A stretch of DNA of 64,000 bases, from positions 1 through 64,000 of the forward strand of contig NZ_CAESCM010000009.1 of NCBI RefSeq assembly GCF_903166585.1, read 5' to 3'. Within the stretch, counting starts at the first letter, position 1. Each line of letters begins with the position of its first letter. Positions 35,625 to 45,278 of the stretch are shown one piece after another. Under the pieces are notes generated by a model that was given only the letters and a program-made list of their open reading frames with translations, did not search any database and was not told the origin of the DNA. A program made the position numbers and the translations under genes. The DNA is from Pedobacter ghigonis. Its GTDB lineage: Bacteria > Bacteroidota > Bacteroidia > Sphingobacteriales > Sphingobacteriaceae.

Positions 35625-36647
35625 TTGAAAAAGAAAACCACTATATACGACATTGCAAAGGAGCTGAATGTTACGGTATCTACCGTTTCGCGAGCATTAA
35701 GTGGCTTTCCGGCCATAAGCGATACCACAAGAAAAGCAGTGGTAGATATGGCGAAGAAATTAAATTACAGCCCAAACAAGCTGGCCTCAGCATTAAAATC
35801 GGGCAAAACACATATTATTGGGGTTATTGTACCCAGCGTACAGGCTCATTTTTTTGCATCCATTATCCACTGCATAGAAGATGGTTTAAAAGATAGCGGA
35901 TACCGCGTAATTATCTATCAGTCTAACGAATCGGTAGAGAATGAAATAAATGGTGTAAAAACTTTATTAGAGGCTCAGGTTGATGGAATTATGGCTTCTC
36001 TATCGCTGGAAACGCAAGATGTAAGTCACTTTGCCGAAATTGTTAAGCAAAATAAGCCTTTGATTTTATTCGACCGGGTAAACGCAGATTTAAAGGTACC
36101 GACCATTACCCTCGATGATTTCAGGGCAGGATATATTGCCACGCAGCATTTAATTGATAGTGGCTATAAAAAAATTGCTTTTGTAACTACTATCCACCAG
36201 ATTAAGATATTTAACGATCGCCTCGAAGGTTATAAGGCAGCACTTGCAGATAATGGCCTGCCTTTAATGGAAGAATACATTATTTTTGGCGGCTTATCCA
36301 TTAAAGACGGCCGTTTTGGTGCGGGGAAACTGATGCGCAGCCCAAACAAACCCGATGCTATTATTGCCGGAGACGACTTTACCGCTGTGGGTGTAATTAA
36401 AAAACTTAAAGAAATTGACGAAACGCCTCCCGAAATCGGGGTTATCGGTTTTGCCAACGAAGCATTTTCGGCCTATATTACCCCTAATTTATCTACCATC
36501 GATCAACATGCACCTCAAATCGGTAAGGCATGTGCTAAGATGTTCCTGAAAATGATTAACCAGCAAAATCCTTACAGCAACATGGAGCATATCGTACTCG
36601 ACCCCACAGTTGTAGAAAGAGAATCGACCAATAAAAGGGCGCTTTAG
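35625..36647 (+). CDS. LacI-family transcription regulator (TTG start)
   Basis: A 340-residue repressor-type protein. The N-terminal helix-turn-helix and hinge helix (TIYDIAKELNVTVSTVSRAL, then NYSPNKLASALKSGKT) are followed by a periplasmic-binding-protein-like sensor domain that should bind a sugar. The start codon is TTG at 35625; no ATG or GTG lies between it and the DNA-binding motif, so the unusual start is needed. It probably controls the anmK and nagB promoters and perhaps GH92 through CG-centred palindromes. It ends 4 bp from the convergent GHL10 gene. Confidence 0.9.
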   Translation: MKKKTTIYDIAKELNVTVSTVSRALSGFPAISDTTRKAVVDMAKKLNYSPNKLASALKSGKTHIIGVIVPSVQAHFFASIIHCIEDGLKDSGYRVIIYQSNESVENEINGVKTLLEAQVDGIMASLSLETQDVSHFAEIVKQNKPLILFDRVNADLKVPTITLDDFRAGYIATQHLIDSGYKKIAFVTTIHQIKIFNDRLEGYKAALADNGLPLMEEYIIFGGLSIKDGRFGAGKLMRSPNKPDAIIAGDDFTAVGVIKKLKEIDETPPEIGVIGFANEAFSAYITPNLSTIDQHAPQIGKACAKMFLKMINQQNPYSNMEHIVLDPTVVERESTNKRAL

Positions 36648-36651
36648 CCCT

Positions 36652-38196
36652 TTATTCTTTGGCCAGCGGCACTTCTACCCCTACCGGACCACTAGGTTCA
36701 CTTTCATTTTTTAAGCGGTCTAAAGCCGTTACCAGATAGCTATAGCGCTTTCCGCTCTCTATACCGGTATCAATAAATGAAAGATAATCTTCAAAACTTA
36801 TTTTGATGATGTTTTTAGGATCGAGTATCGAAATTTTCTCGCCCTCACTAAAGCGGTAAACTACAAAACCCGAAGCGGTTTCACCATCTTTAGCTTTCAA
36901 CGGAAGTTGCCATTTCAGGTGCACACCATCTTTCATGGCATCGGCAGTTAGGGCCTGTGGTTCGTTTGGCGGTACTTCATCCAGCCAGGGCATTTGAGGA
37001 GGTAAAGCCGGATATTTATAAAAATCATTCTTTAACGAATCGCCTACCGCCTTTGCTACGGTACTCAAAGATTTTGAGCTAAAGAACACGCTTCCCTGAA
37101 TCCGGTTGTTATCTCTTAAATACCTGATCTGATTCGGAATTTCGCTCATGTTTCTCCATGCAGCCTCTGCCCTCGAGTTTACCAGATAAGCCCCCTGGCC
37201 AATATAAACGTGCCTGCCATAAGTATTGTTGCTCCACCAATCAACCAAAACACCATATGGCGCAACCCTTCTGGTAAATGTAAAATAAATCTGCGGGTTA
37301 ATATAATCTATCCATCCTTCCCTTACCCATTTACGGCTATCGGCAAAAAGCTCGGCGTAGTTAGATAAGCCACTTGTAGCCGAACCTTCAGGGTCTTCAT
37401 TTTTATTTTTCCAGATCCCGAAGGGACTGATCCCGAATTTTACCCATTTTTTGTAGTGGTGAATACTATCGTCTAATTGTTTAATCAACAAATCAACGTT
37501 ATTGCGCCTCCAGTCTTTAATGTCTGAGAAATTATTGGGGTATTTGTAAAAAGTATTGCCATCGTTAATGGTTTGGCCTTCTACTTTGTAAGGATAAAAA
37601 TAATCGTCGAAATGAATGCCGTCTATATCATATCCTTTTACTACATCCAGAATAACCTGCACAATGTATTCCCTAACCTCAGGAATCCCCGGATCGAACT
37701 GCTTTTTACCACCATAGGTGAAAAACCAATCAGGATGTTTACGATAAGCATGGTTCTCGCTCAATACAGCATTACTGCTCATACTGGCCCGGTATGGGTT
37801 AAACCAGGCATGTAATTCCATTCCCCTAAAATGTGCCTCTTTAATGGCAAAAGCAAGCGGATCGTAACCTGCTGCAGGTGCCAGACCTTGTTTACCCATT
37901 AGCCACTGGCTCCATGGTTCTCTCGATTTGGCGTAAAAAGCATCGGCCGCAGGCCTTACCTGCAAAACAATGGCATTCATGCCCTGACTTTTATGGCGCT
38001 CGAGAATACCAATAAGCTCCTGTTTTTGCTGATCTACACTTAGTCCGGGTTTGGAAGGCCAGTCGATATTCGTAACAGTTGCCACCCATACTCCCCTAAA
38101 CTCCCTTTTTGGTGCAATTTTTGATAAAGGTTGTGCATTTAATATATAAGGTAATACAGTTAAGGATAAAAGTGCGTATAGGAAGTTTTTAAGCAT
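36652..38196 (-). CDS. GHL10-family glycoside hydrolase with C-terminal FN3 domain
   Basis: A 514-residue exported protein (signal peptide ends near ILNAQ). The barrel domain starts KREFRGVWVATVTNIDWPS and contains GMNAIVLQVRPAADAFY, GYDPLAFAI, HAWFNPYR and GIHFDDYFYP, hallmarks of the glycosyl-hydrolase-like 10 (DUF187/YngK) family. Residues from about 410 form a fibronectin type III domain. Enzymes of this group are tied to bacterial cell-wall or exopolysaccharide sugars. The neighbours suggest peptidoglycan-type substrates, but specificity is unproven. Confidence 0.85.
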   Translation of the reverse strand: MLKNFLYALLSLTVLPYILNAQPLSKIAPKREFRGVWVATVTNIDWPSKPGLSVDQQKQELIGILERHKSQGMNAIVLQVRPAADAFYAKSREPWSQWLMGKQGLAPAAGYDPLAFAIKEAHFRGMELHAWFNPYRASMSSNAVLSENHAYRKHPDWFFTYGGKKQFDPGIPEVREYIVQVILDVVKGYDIDGIHFDDYFYPYKVEGQTINDGNTFYKYPNNFSDIKDWRRNNVDLLIKQLDDSIHHYKKWVKFGISPFGIWKNKNEDPEGSATSGLSNYAELFADSRKWVREGWIDYINPQIYFTFTRRVAPYGVLVDWWSNNTYGRHVYIGQGAYLVNSRAEAAWRNMSEIPNQIRYLRDNNRIQGSVFFSSKSLSTVAKAVGDSLKNDFYKYPALPPQMPWLDEVPPNEPQALTADAMKDGVHLKWQLPLKAKDGETASGFVVYRFSEGEKISILDPKNIIKISFEDYLSFIDTGIESGKRYSYLVTALDRLKNESEPSGPVGVEVPLAKE

Positions 38197-38402
38197 TATT
38201 TCTGTCTTATTTTTTTATTCAGGTTGTGTGTTTGTGTTAATTTGAGTACAAATGAACATTAGCAAGTAAACGATTTTTTTTAAAAACTCTTATAAGTTTA
38301 TTAAAAATTTTAATTTGCGCCTCCTAAAATTAATTGTGTACCCCCATTTACCTATGGAGAACAAAAGTATATTAATTTAAAGAAGATACAGCGTTATTAA
38401 AA

Positions 38403-39305
38403 ATGGAATCACAAAAAGTCAATAAAGGTGATAGGAACAAAATTTACTTTCTGGTAATTGTTATAGCGGCTTTAATAGGTACAAATGCTTATTTGTTTCT
38501 TAAAGACCGAAAGCAGAGCGAGAGGTTTGTGACCGTAAGCACGGAGAAAGATAAACTGCGGCTCGAGGTCGAAAAAATTGAAGTTGAGCTGGACAAGGTT
38601 AATGCGCTTAATTTAGATTTAAACGAAAAGCTGGTTGAAGAACAGAAAGAAGCACGCCAGAAGATCGATGCGCTTAAGCTGGCCTTGCAAAAAAACCAGA
38701 TTACTCAGGTTGAACTGGATAAGGCAAATGCCCAGATTAATGAGCTAAAAACCTTTGTTAAGAATTATAGCGACCAGATTATCCAGCTGCAGAAAGACAA
38801 TATCTTTTTAAAAAACAGCCGAGATAGCCTCGAAAACACCTTGCGAAGCATTAGTAACAAGGCATCGAACCTAGAAAGTGAAAACAGCAACCTCAATGCC
38901 AAAGTGAAAACGGCAGCAGTATTAAAACTTCAATCGGCCGAAATTGTAGCTTTCAGAACTAAATCGAGCGGAAAAAAAGTAGAGGTAACCAGATCATCTA
39001 CTGCTGAAAAGCTAAGTGTTCGTTTCACCATTATCCCAAACCAACTGGCAGAAAAAGGCCATCATAACATTTACCTGAGGGTATTCGATCCGGCAGGAAA
39101 CCTGCTGGCTGATGAAGGTAACCACTTTGAAGCCGACGGACAGGATATGCAGTACAGCCATTCTATTTTTATCAATTACAATAACGATGACAGTACTTAT
39201 GTTATCGACTGGGCGAACCCAAAGCCCTTTATTAAAGGTATTTATACCGTAATCTTATATGCCGATGGTAACACCATGGGTAAAGCCCAGGTAGAACTGC
39301 GGTAA
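38403..39305 (+). CDS. Membrane-anchored coiled-coil protein, unknown function
   Basis: A 300-residue protein. A single hydrophobic segment at about 15-33 (IYFLVIVIAALIGTNAYLF) follows a short charged N-terminus, so the bulk faces the periplasm. Residues 45-160 have strong heptad patterns rich in Glu, Lys and Leu, a long coiled coil. Residues 175-300 form a beta-rich domain with NIYLRVFDPAGNLLAD. No family name is recognised. It is followed closely by the convergent NtrY-like kinase gene. A scaffold or sensor-partner role is possible but not supported further. Confidence 0.8.
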   Translation: MESQKVNKGDRNKIYFLVIVIAALIGTNAYLFLKDRKQSERFVTVSTEKDKLRLEVEKIEVELDKVNALNLDLNEKLVEEQKEARQKIDALKLALQKNQITQVELDKANAQINELKTFVKNYSDQIIQLQKDNIFLKNSRDSLENTLRSISNKASNLESENSNLNAKVKTAAVLKLQSAEIVAFRTKSSGKKVEVTRSSTAEKLSVRFTIIPNQLAEKGHHNIYLRVFDPAGNLLADEGNHFEADGQDMQYSHSIFINYNNDDSTYVIDWANPKPFIKGIYTVILYADGNTMGKAQVELR

Positions 39306-39336
39306 AATTACATTAACGCTTCTTCCCGACAATTAC

Positions 39337-42300
39337 TTAAGCCAAAGGGAAATTTAAATAAAACGTGGTTCCAAGGCCGCTTACTGAAGTAAATTTAACG
39401 GTACCGCCTGCGTTTTCTACAGCTTGTTTAACAAAAGCCAGCCCCAGGCCTGTACCCGATGATTTGGTGGTAAAATTGGGCACGAAGATTTTATCCTGCA
39501 AAGATGGCGGAATACCTTTTCCGTTATCCTTAATTTCGATATAAGCGTTTTTCGCATCCATGTAAACAATGATGGTTATGCAGCACAAAGTATCTTCATC
39601 AATGGCTTCGATTGCATTTTTGAGCAGATTATTAAAGGTACGCAACAGCTGATCGTGATCGGCCATGATTTCGATGTCCTTATCACTTTTGTTTAGCACA
39701 TCAATGGTTACATTATCGGTACTTTTAAATACTTCTCGGGCCTGTTCAATAATGGGCAATAATAAAAGCCGCTCCAACTTGGTGTCGGGCATTTTAGCGA
39801 AATTAGAGAACTCAGAAGCGATTTTAGAAAGGCTATCAATCTGTTCGATAAACGATTTGCTGAATTTATTAAACTTCAGTTCAAAGTTCGGGTCTTTTTC
39901 TTTCCACGATTTTTCCAGTAACTGAACACCCAATTTGAGTGGAGTTAAGGGATTTTTAATTTCGTGCGCAACCTGCTTAGCCATTTCGCGCCAGGCGCTC
40001 TCGCGCTCTGAGCGGGCCAGCTTAAGGGCACTATCTTCTAATGCCGCAATCATGTTGTTGTATTCTTTAATTAACGAACCAATTTCATCGTGCCTGCGCC
40101 ACACAATAGGCTCGTTACGCTGTCCTATTTTTGTCCGGCTGATACTCTCCTGAATAAACGTTAAAGGACTGGTAATCTGGTTAGCAAGAAAGATAGCCAA
40201 TACCCCAATCGCAACGAAAACCAGTGCGTAAATATTGATCAGGTTACTGACAAAAAGGGCTATTTTATCGCTATATTCTTCTTCGTTCGAATAATTGGGC
40301 AGGCTTAGATAGGCGATTGTTTTATTTTGGGAATTACGTACAGGTGCATAGGCCGCAGCGTAGGTTAAACTTCCAATTTTCTCCTCAAGGTTAATAAACT
40401 CCGAGCGGTGCAGTCCATTTAAAGATATAAAGGCCAATGGCCCCATTTTCCGGCCAATAATTTTATAGCTATAAAGTTTCGGATAGGTGGTCATCATCAG
40501 GTTACCGTTCAAATCATACAAATTCAGGTCGGCATTGTTAATGTCGGCAAAGTTGTTAAAATCTGCTGCAGCGCTTTCATCGTTCGAAATCATACCGTTG
40601 TTAAAAACCTGCTTTTCGAAATTCTGCTGCACCTTCCTGATCTTATCTTTCAATATCGCATCCTGCTGCCCCCGGTATTCTTTATCCATATAGTAATAGG
40701 TTACCCAACCTACAATAACTAAAGTGGCCACAACCGATAGTACAATTACGACCTGAATACGTGTTTTATATAAGATTTTATTGGCATTGATCATTAACGA
40801 CCGGTTAATACTGAACCAGCCAACTTTGTCGTCATCCAGGTTCTTAATCAGCCATATTAACCCGTAAAGCAGTAATGAGAAGATGATAAACACCAGGAAA
40901 AAGAAAGATAAAGCGGCTAAACGCTCCACATAATCTACCTTTGCCTTACTAATGACAACCATTTTACTTGCCGATGGCTTATAAATTAAATGGCTATAAT
41001 GCAAACTATCGTCGCTAAGGGTAATAAAGTCATCCTTTTTACCTTTAAATAAACTGCCATCTAAAGGGAAAGTATAATTACCAGATTGGTTAAGCAATTT
41101 GTTATTGCTGTAGAAAGCAATAGAATAACCTCTGAAATCTTCGTCCTTTGCCTGTTTTTGATCTCCCAAAAGATCGGGCAGCCTGTTATTGTAATTGTAG
41201 GGTTTAGAGCGCAGCTCGATAATCAGCGTACCCAATAAATTACCATTATCAACCACCGAAATAATCCCGAAGTAATCCTGATAGCCAAAAGTATTGTTTA
41301 CCTGATAGAAAAAGTTAGAACCATCAATTTTTACCGAACCCGCTTCAACCAGATTTTTATATTTATCAATTGGCGGGCTATCGGCATTACCCATTGCCGT
41401 ACCTAACCTGTCGTATGGATAAATCTGCGAATCGTAGCGGCTTAGATAGCCATCGAGATAATCTTTAAGGTGGTTTTTAAGCACCGCGTAATTGGCTGTT
41501 TTATTTTGATTAAAGTACCGGGCTAAAAAGTCATCTTTAGCAATTTCATTGCCCAGCGATCCGAGTGCAATAATGGCATTCAAATCCTCCGACGATTGTA
41601 TTTTACGCGCCATTGGTTCGCGCAAGTTCCTTTCCTTAATATCTTTAAAGCGGGTGTATTTGATAGAAGTATTAAAGGCCAGGCAGAAAAAAACAATGGC
41701 AAACATGCCAATCGAAAAATTACGCTCCTTTAAGTAAACAGCCCTAGCAACAATAAATAAAACGAGGGCAAAAACAATGAAAAAAGCATTAAAATCGAAA
41801 AACAGCTTATAAACAAATACTCCGGTAAACCCGATCAGGAAAATAATAATCCGCTCTTTGTTGGTTACGTTTAGCTGGCTGCTAACCGTCGCCGAAATTA
41901 CAGTAATAAGGTAAATCTGGAACCAGGCCAGGCACAAAATCACAATCCCCACCCAACTGGTACCGCTAAGTTTTAAGATGTTTACGATATCAAAATTGAT
42001 TCGGGAGTTAAAAATCAGCCCGAAGAAAATATCGTCGGTATCCCAAACAATCTTACCGATGAAAACCATTAAGGCAGCCTGGATAAACAAACCGACAACT
42101 TTATTGCGTTTAATCCAGCCCGGAAACTGATACTGTGCCTTGTGGTTGTACATAAACAACAGCAACCAGGTAATGGCAATTACATTGAGCAGAAAATCGC
42201 CAAGCGAAGGCATTAAAAAGCTATCGGCATATATTTTAGGATCGAAAAGATCTAAGGTAAAACGATGGTTAAACCAGCCGAAATACAAATCTGTTAATCG

Positions 42301-43068
42301 AAAGGCCAGAAAGAAAAAGAGCAGTAAAAAAGTGCCCCATGCAATATGCCCGCGCCTTGCAATAAACGAGGATAGGGAGTTAAAAAACATGCAGATACAC
42401 AACATCCCCGCCACAAAAAGCCAAAGCTGGATGCCCGAATAATAGGTATCGGTATAGCCGGGTTTAACTTTTAGCCCGAATAAAAATTTATTATCGAGGC
42501 TTTTTATGGTGTAAACATCCTTATCGGTAAAAGATGCAAAGGTTAAAATCTTGGTATTGGATAACAGCGGATCGATATCGTTTTTAAAATACTGTGTTTC
42601 TTTAAAAGGATATTGAGACTGAATGGAGATGAGAAAAATAAAGCTAAAATTGCCCTGTATACTTTTAATTACTTCATACCATCCGTTTGAAAAGAACAGA
42701 ACCGAACTGCCCTCTTTGATGGCGCTGGGGTCTATTTCTGAAACTTTATAGGTGCTCCAGAATTTAAGCTCGTTATTCTGATAGGTAAATAAGTTTATGC
42801 CGTTCTGCCTGCGGTACGATTCGATAAAATCTGTAGCATACTGAGGGTTTAAATGAAATTGTTTGGCTTTGGCTACCTCTTTCTTATTGGCTAAAAAATT
42901 TTCAACGGCTCTTTCTTTGGCCAAAAGGTTTTGCTGTATCTCGTTGGCATCATGATCGAGCAGTTCACTTTTGGTAGTAAAACGGCTTAAAGAAATGGAA
43001 GTTGCAATAAGGCAACAGCCTAAAACAAGCAATAGAAATCTTATTTTTACACCAAAGCTTATTTTCAT
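39337..43068 (-). CDS. Large NtrY-like membrane sensor histidine kinase
   Basis: A 1243-residue inner-membrane kinase. One N-terminal membrane helix and an extracytoplasmic region are followed by a block of several membrane helices (about 210-460), a second sensor region, further helices near 725-800, and a last sensor segment. A helix near 960 leads to a HAMP linker, then HisKA with phospho-acceptor His1035 (VAHEIKNPLTPLKLG). The HATPase has NLLKNAIEAI, DNGKGIP and GTGLGLAF. The catalytic end resembles NtrY. The sensor part is unusually large, and no response regulator gene is adjacent. Confidence 0.9.
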   Translation of the reverse strand: MKISFGVKIRFLLLVLGCCLIATSISLSRFTTKSELLDHDANEIQQNLLAKERAVENFLANKKEVAKAKQFHLNPQYATDFIESYRRQNGINLFTYQNNELKFWSTYKVSEIDPSAIKEGSSVLFFSNGWYEVIKSIQGNFSFIFLISIQSQYPFKETQYFKNDIDPLLSNTKILTFASFTDKDVYTIKSLDNKFLFGLKVKPGYTDTYYSGIQLWLFVAGMLCICMFFNSLSSFIARRGHIAWGTFLLLFFFLAFRLTDLYFGWFNHRFTLDLFDPKIYADSFLMPSLGDFLLNVIAITWLLLFMYNHKAQYQFPGWIKRNKVVGLFIQAALMVFIGKIVWDTDDIFFGLIFNSRINFDIVNILKLSGTSWVGIVILCLAWFQIYLITVISATVSSQLNVTNKERIIIFLIGFTGVFVYKLFFDFNAFFIVFALVLFIVARAVYLKERNFSIGMFAIVFFCLAFNTSIKYTRFKDIKERNLREPMARKIQSSEDLNAIIALGSLGNEIAKDDFLARYFNQNKTANYAVLKNHLKDYLDGYLSRYDSQIYPYDRLGTAMGNADSPPIDKYKNLVEAGSVKIDGSNFFYQVNNTFGYQDYFGIISVVDNGNLLGTLIIELRSKPYNYNNRLPDLLGDQKQAKDEDFRGYSIAFYSNNKLLNQSGNYTFPLDGSLFKGKKDDFITLSDDSLHYSHLIYKPSASKMVVISKAKVDYVERLAALSFFFLVFIIFSLLLYGLIWLIKNLDDDKVGWFSINRSLMINANKILYKTRIQVVIVLSVVATLVIVGWVTYYYMDKEYRGQQDAILKDKIRKVQQNFEKQVFNNGMISNDESAAADFNNFADINNADLNLYDLNGNLMMTTYPKLYSYKIIGRKMGPLAFISLNGLHRSEFINLEEKIGSLTYAAAYAPVRNSQNKTIAYLSLPNYSNEEEYSDKIALFVSNLINIYALVFVAIGVLAIFLANQITSPLTFIQESISRTKIGQRNEPIVWRRHDEIGSLIKEYNNMIAALEDSALKLARSERESAWREMAKQVAHEIKNPLTPLKLGVQLLEKSWKEKDPNFELKFNKFSKSFIEQIDSLSKIASEFSNFAKMPDTKLERLLLLPIIEQAREVFKSTDNVTIDVLNKSDKDIEIMADHDQLLRTFNNLLKNAIEAIDEDTLCCITIIVYMDAKNAYIEIKDNGKGIPPSLQDKIFVPNFTTKSSGTGLGLAFVKQAVENAGGTVKFTSVSGLGTTFYLNFPLA

Positions 43069-43095
43069 CTACGGATAAAGATATTAAATATTGGT

Positions 43096-43129
43096 AAAAA
43101 ACAACGCCATAAACTTTGGTTTATGGCGT
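43096..43129 (-). terminator. Terminator after fabD
   Basis: acgccataaac (43104-43114) pairs perfectly with gtttatggcgt (43119-43129) across a 4-nt loop; the reverse strand then has a T-rich tract. It starts 28 bp past the fabD stop. Confidence 0.85.
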
Positions 43130-43156
43130 CGGTATTATGTTTTAAGGAAATAAAAA

Positions 43157-44038
43157 TTAAGCAATTGCAGCACTGCTGGTTTGCACTTCGCGGCTTACTT
43201 TTTTAACCAATCCCTGCAACACATTGCCCGGACCAACCTCAACAAATTCGGTTGCACCATCGGCAAGCATGTTCCCAACTGTTTGAGTCCAACGTACAGC
43301 ACCGGTTAATTGTTTAATTAAATTTGCTTTAATTTCAGTTGGATCGGTATATGGCTTAGCATCAACATTTTGATATACCGGACAAACTGGTGCAGCAATA
43401 TTAGTAGCTTCAATAGCAGCCTGTAGTTCAATTTTTGCCGGCTCCATTAACGGCGAGTGGAAAGCTCCACCTACGTTTAATTTTAAAGCTCTTTTTGCTC
43501 CGGCTTCAGTTAATTTAGCACAAGCCAAATCAATACCTTCAATGCTGCCCGAAATTACCAGCTGCCCCGGGCAGTTGTAATTTGCCGGTACAACAACGGC
43601 ATCAATATCAGCACAAATTTGCTCTACAACCTCATCAGCCAGGCCTAAAATAGCCGCCATAGTAGAAGGTTGTGCTTCGCAGGCTTTCTGCATAGCATTA
43701 GCACGTGCAATAACCAGTTTTAAGCCATCTTCGAAACTTAGTGCATTTGCCGCAACTAAAGCCGAAAATTCGCCTAAAGAGTGACCAGCAACCATATCGG
43801 GTTTAAAATCGGCACCTAAAACTTTAGCCAAAATAACCGAATGCAAAAAAATTGCAGGTTGCGTTACCTTGGTTTGTTTAAGTTCCTCGTCGGTTCCGCC
43901 AAACATAATGTCGCTAATGCGGAAACCAATAATTTCGTTCGCTTTTTCAAATAATGCTGCAGCTTCAGGGTTTTCGTAAAGGTCTTTACCCATGCCTACA
44001 AACTGTGCTCCCTGTCCGGGAAAAATATATGCTTTCAT
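43157..44038 (-). CDS. fabD: Malonyl-CoA:ACP transacylase
   Basis: FabD moves malonyl groups from CoA to acyl carrier protein to start fatty-acid elongation. The 293-residue cytoplasmic protein has GQGAQ at 8-12, the nucleophile Ser87 in GHSLGE, and GGAFHSPLM with the catalytic His. Length is normal. It lies downstream of folE on the same strand, separated by 80 bp that include a long palindrome, so it may be a distal operon gene or have its own promoter. Confidence 0.95.
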   Translation of the reverse strand: MKAYIFPGQGAQFVGMGKDLYENPEAAALFEKANEIIGFRISDIMFGGTDEELKQTKVTQPAIFLHSVILAKVLGADFKPDMVAGHSLGEFSALVAANALSFEDGLKLVIARANAMQKACEAQPSTMAAILGLADEVVEQICADIDAVVVPANYNCPGQLVISGSIEGIDLACAKLTEAGAKRALKLNVGGAFHSPLMEPAKIELQAAIEATNIAAPVCPVYQNVDAKPYTDPTEIKANLIKQLTGAVRWTQTVGNMLADGATEFVEVGPGNVLQGLVKKVSREVQTSSAAIA

Positions 44039-44055
44039 ATTGTTAGTTTAGCGTA

Positions 44056-44095
44056 TCACGAAGCATTTAGCGTTTCTACGCTAAATGCTTCGTGA
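44056..44095. repeat. Perfect 17-bp inverted repeat between folE and fabD
   Basis: tcacgaagcatttagcg (44056-44072) pairs exactly with 44079-44095 across a 6-nt loop. There is no T run after it in either direction, so a simple terminator is unlikely. It looks like a mobile palindromic repeat or an RNA structural element. Confidence 0.7.
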
Positions 44096-44118
44096 CACTT
44101 TCTACTTGTTATCCTAAA

Positions 44119-44754
44119 TTAATCTAAACTTGCTGTAATTAACCTCAAAAACTCAGCCCTTGTTTTATCGTTACTTAAAAAAGTACCGGTAAAGGCCGAT
44201 GTAGTGGTTACTGAATTCTGCTTTTGTACGCCGCGCATAGCCATACACAAGTGCCTGCACTCCATTACTACTGCAACCCCCATTGGGCTTAAGGTATTTT
44301 GGATACAATCCCTGATTTCGTTGGTTAAACGCTCCTGTACCTGTAGACGGCGTGCGAAAGCATCAACCACACGGGGAATTTTGCTTAAGCCAACAATATG
44401 TCCGTTAGGGATATAGGCAATATGCGCTTTTCCAAAAAACGGCAGCATGTGGTGTTCGCACATCGAATATACTTCAATATCTTTTACTACAACCATTTGG
44501 CTGTAATCCTCTTCGAACATTGCCGATTTTAAAATCTCATCGGGTTTTAAGTCGTAGCCGTGTGTTAAATATTGTAAGGCTTTTGCCACACGCTCTGGGG
44601 TTTTCAATAAACCTTCGCGCTCAGGGTTTTCGCCTAAATGACCCAGAATATCTTTATAATGTGTAGCTACAGCTTCTATTTTATCATCGTTATAACGGTC
44701 TATTTTTACATAACCATCTATCGATTCGCCTTTTAATACGTCTTTATCGCTCAT
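44119..44754 (-). CDS. folE: GTP cyclohydrolase I
   Basis: FolE converts GTP to 7,8-dihydroneopterin triphosphate, the entry to folate, tetrahydropterin and queuosine synthesis. The 211-residue protein has the zinc site Cys99 and His102 in [10 protein letters not shown], a second Cys in [13 protein letters not shown], and [19 protein letters not shown], all diagnostic of type I. It starts 12 bp after the 6-carboxytetrahydropterin synthase gene, whose substrate is its product, which points to an operon. Confidence 0.96.
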   Translation of the reverse strand: MSDKDVLKGESIDGYVKIDRYNDDKIEAVATHYKDILGHLGENPEREGLLKTPERVAKALQYLTHGYDLKPDEILKSAMFEEDYSQMVVVKDIEVYSMCEHHMLPFFGKAHIAYIPNGHIVGLSKIPRVVDAFARRLQVQERLTNEIRDCIQNTLSPMGVAVVMECRHLCMAMRGVQKQNSVTTTSAFTGTFLSNDKTRAEFLRLITASLD

Positions 44755-44766
44755 TAATGTAGGTTT

Positions 44767-45177
44767 TTAGCCAAAGTATTCAACATAATTGTTTTCAGTT
44801 TCGTAGATTTTTACGCAATGTAAAATTGCACCGCTTTCTGCAATTGGTGCCCACAACTGTTTCCAGATTTCGATTGCCAGATTTTCGGTTGAGGCCAGTT
44901 TGCCTTTCATAAAATCGACATCAAGGTTTAAGTTCTTATGATCTACCTTATCTACAACATAATTATTCATTACATCTTTTAACCATTTCAGGTCAACAAG
45001 GAAACCCGTTTCGGGATTAACTTCGCCTTTAACGGTAACGTATAACCAATAGTTATGGCCGTGCCAGTTTGGATTGGCGCACTTGCCATAAACCTCACTA
45101 TTTTTATCATCATCCCAATCGGTTCGGGCCAGCTTATGCGCTGCGTTAAATGATGCTTTTCTCGTTATGTAAATCAT
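44767..45177 (-). CDS. queD: 6-carboxytetrahydropterin / 6-pyruvoyl tetrahydropterin synthase
   Basis: A 136-residue enzyme of the PTPS/QueD family that uses dihydroneopterin triphosphate from FolE. Zinc-binding histidines are in FNAAHKL and HGHNYWLYV, with the catalytic Cys in YGKCANPNWHGH. A DH pair in KVDHKNLN and the Glu in ENLAIEIW are also present. The QueD role in queuosine synthesis is preferred because the operon partner is folE, but pyruvoyl-tetrahydropterin synthase activity cannot be excluded. The gene has its own -7 box 18 bp upstream. Confidence 0.88.
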   Translation of the reverse strand: MIYITRKASFNAAHKLARTDWDDDKNSEVYGKCANPNWHGHNYWLYVTVKGEVNPETGFLVDLKWLKDVMNNYVVDKVDHKNLNLDVDFMKGKLASTENLAIEIWKQLWAPIAESGAILHCVKIYETENNYVEYFG

Positions 45178-45194
45178 TACTATAAAATAAACCG

Positions 45195-45202
45195 CAAATA
45201 TA
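45195..45202 (-). promoter_or_regulatory. -7 element of queD-folE operon
   Basis: TATATTTG on the reverse strand matches TAnnTTTG and lies 18 bp before the ATG at 45177; the predicted leader is about 11 nt. No clear -33 was found. Confidence 0.5.
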
Positions 45203-45278
45203 CTGATAAAGCATTAAGCCTAAACACCAAAGCTTAAAGAAACCAAAGTTTATCGAAACAAAGCCTTAAATTTACACT

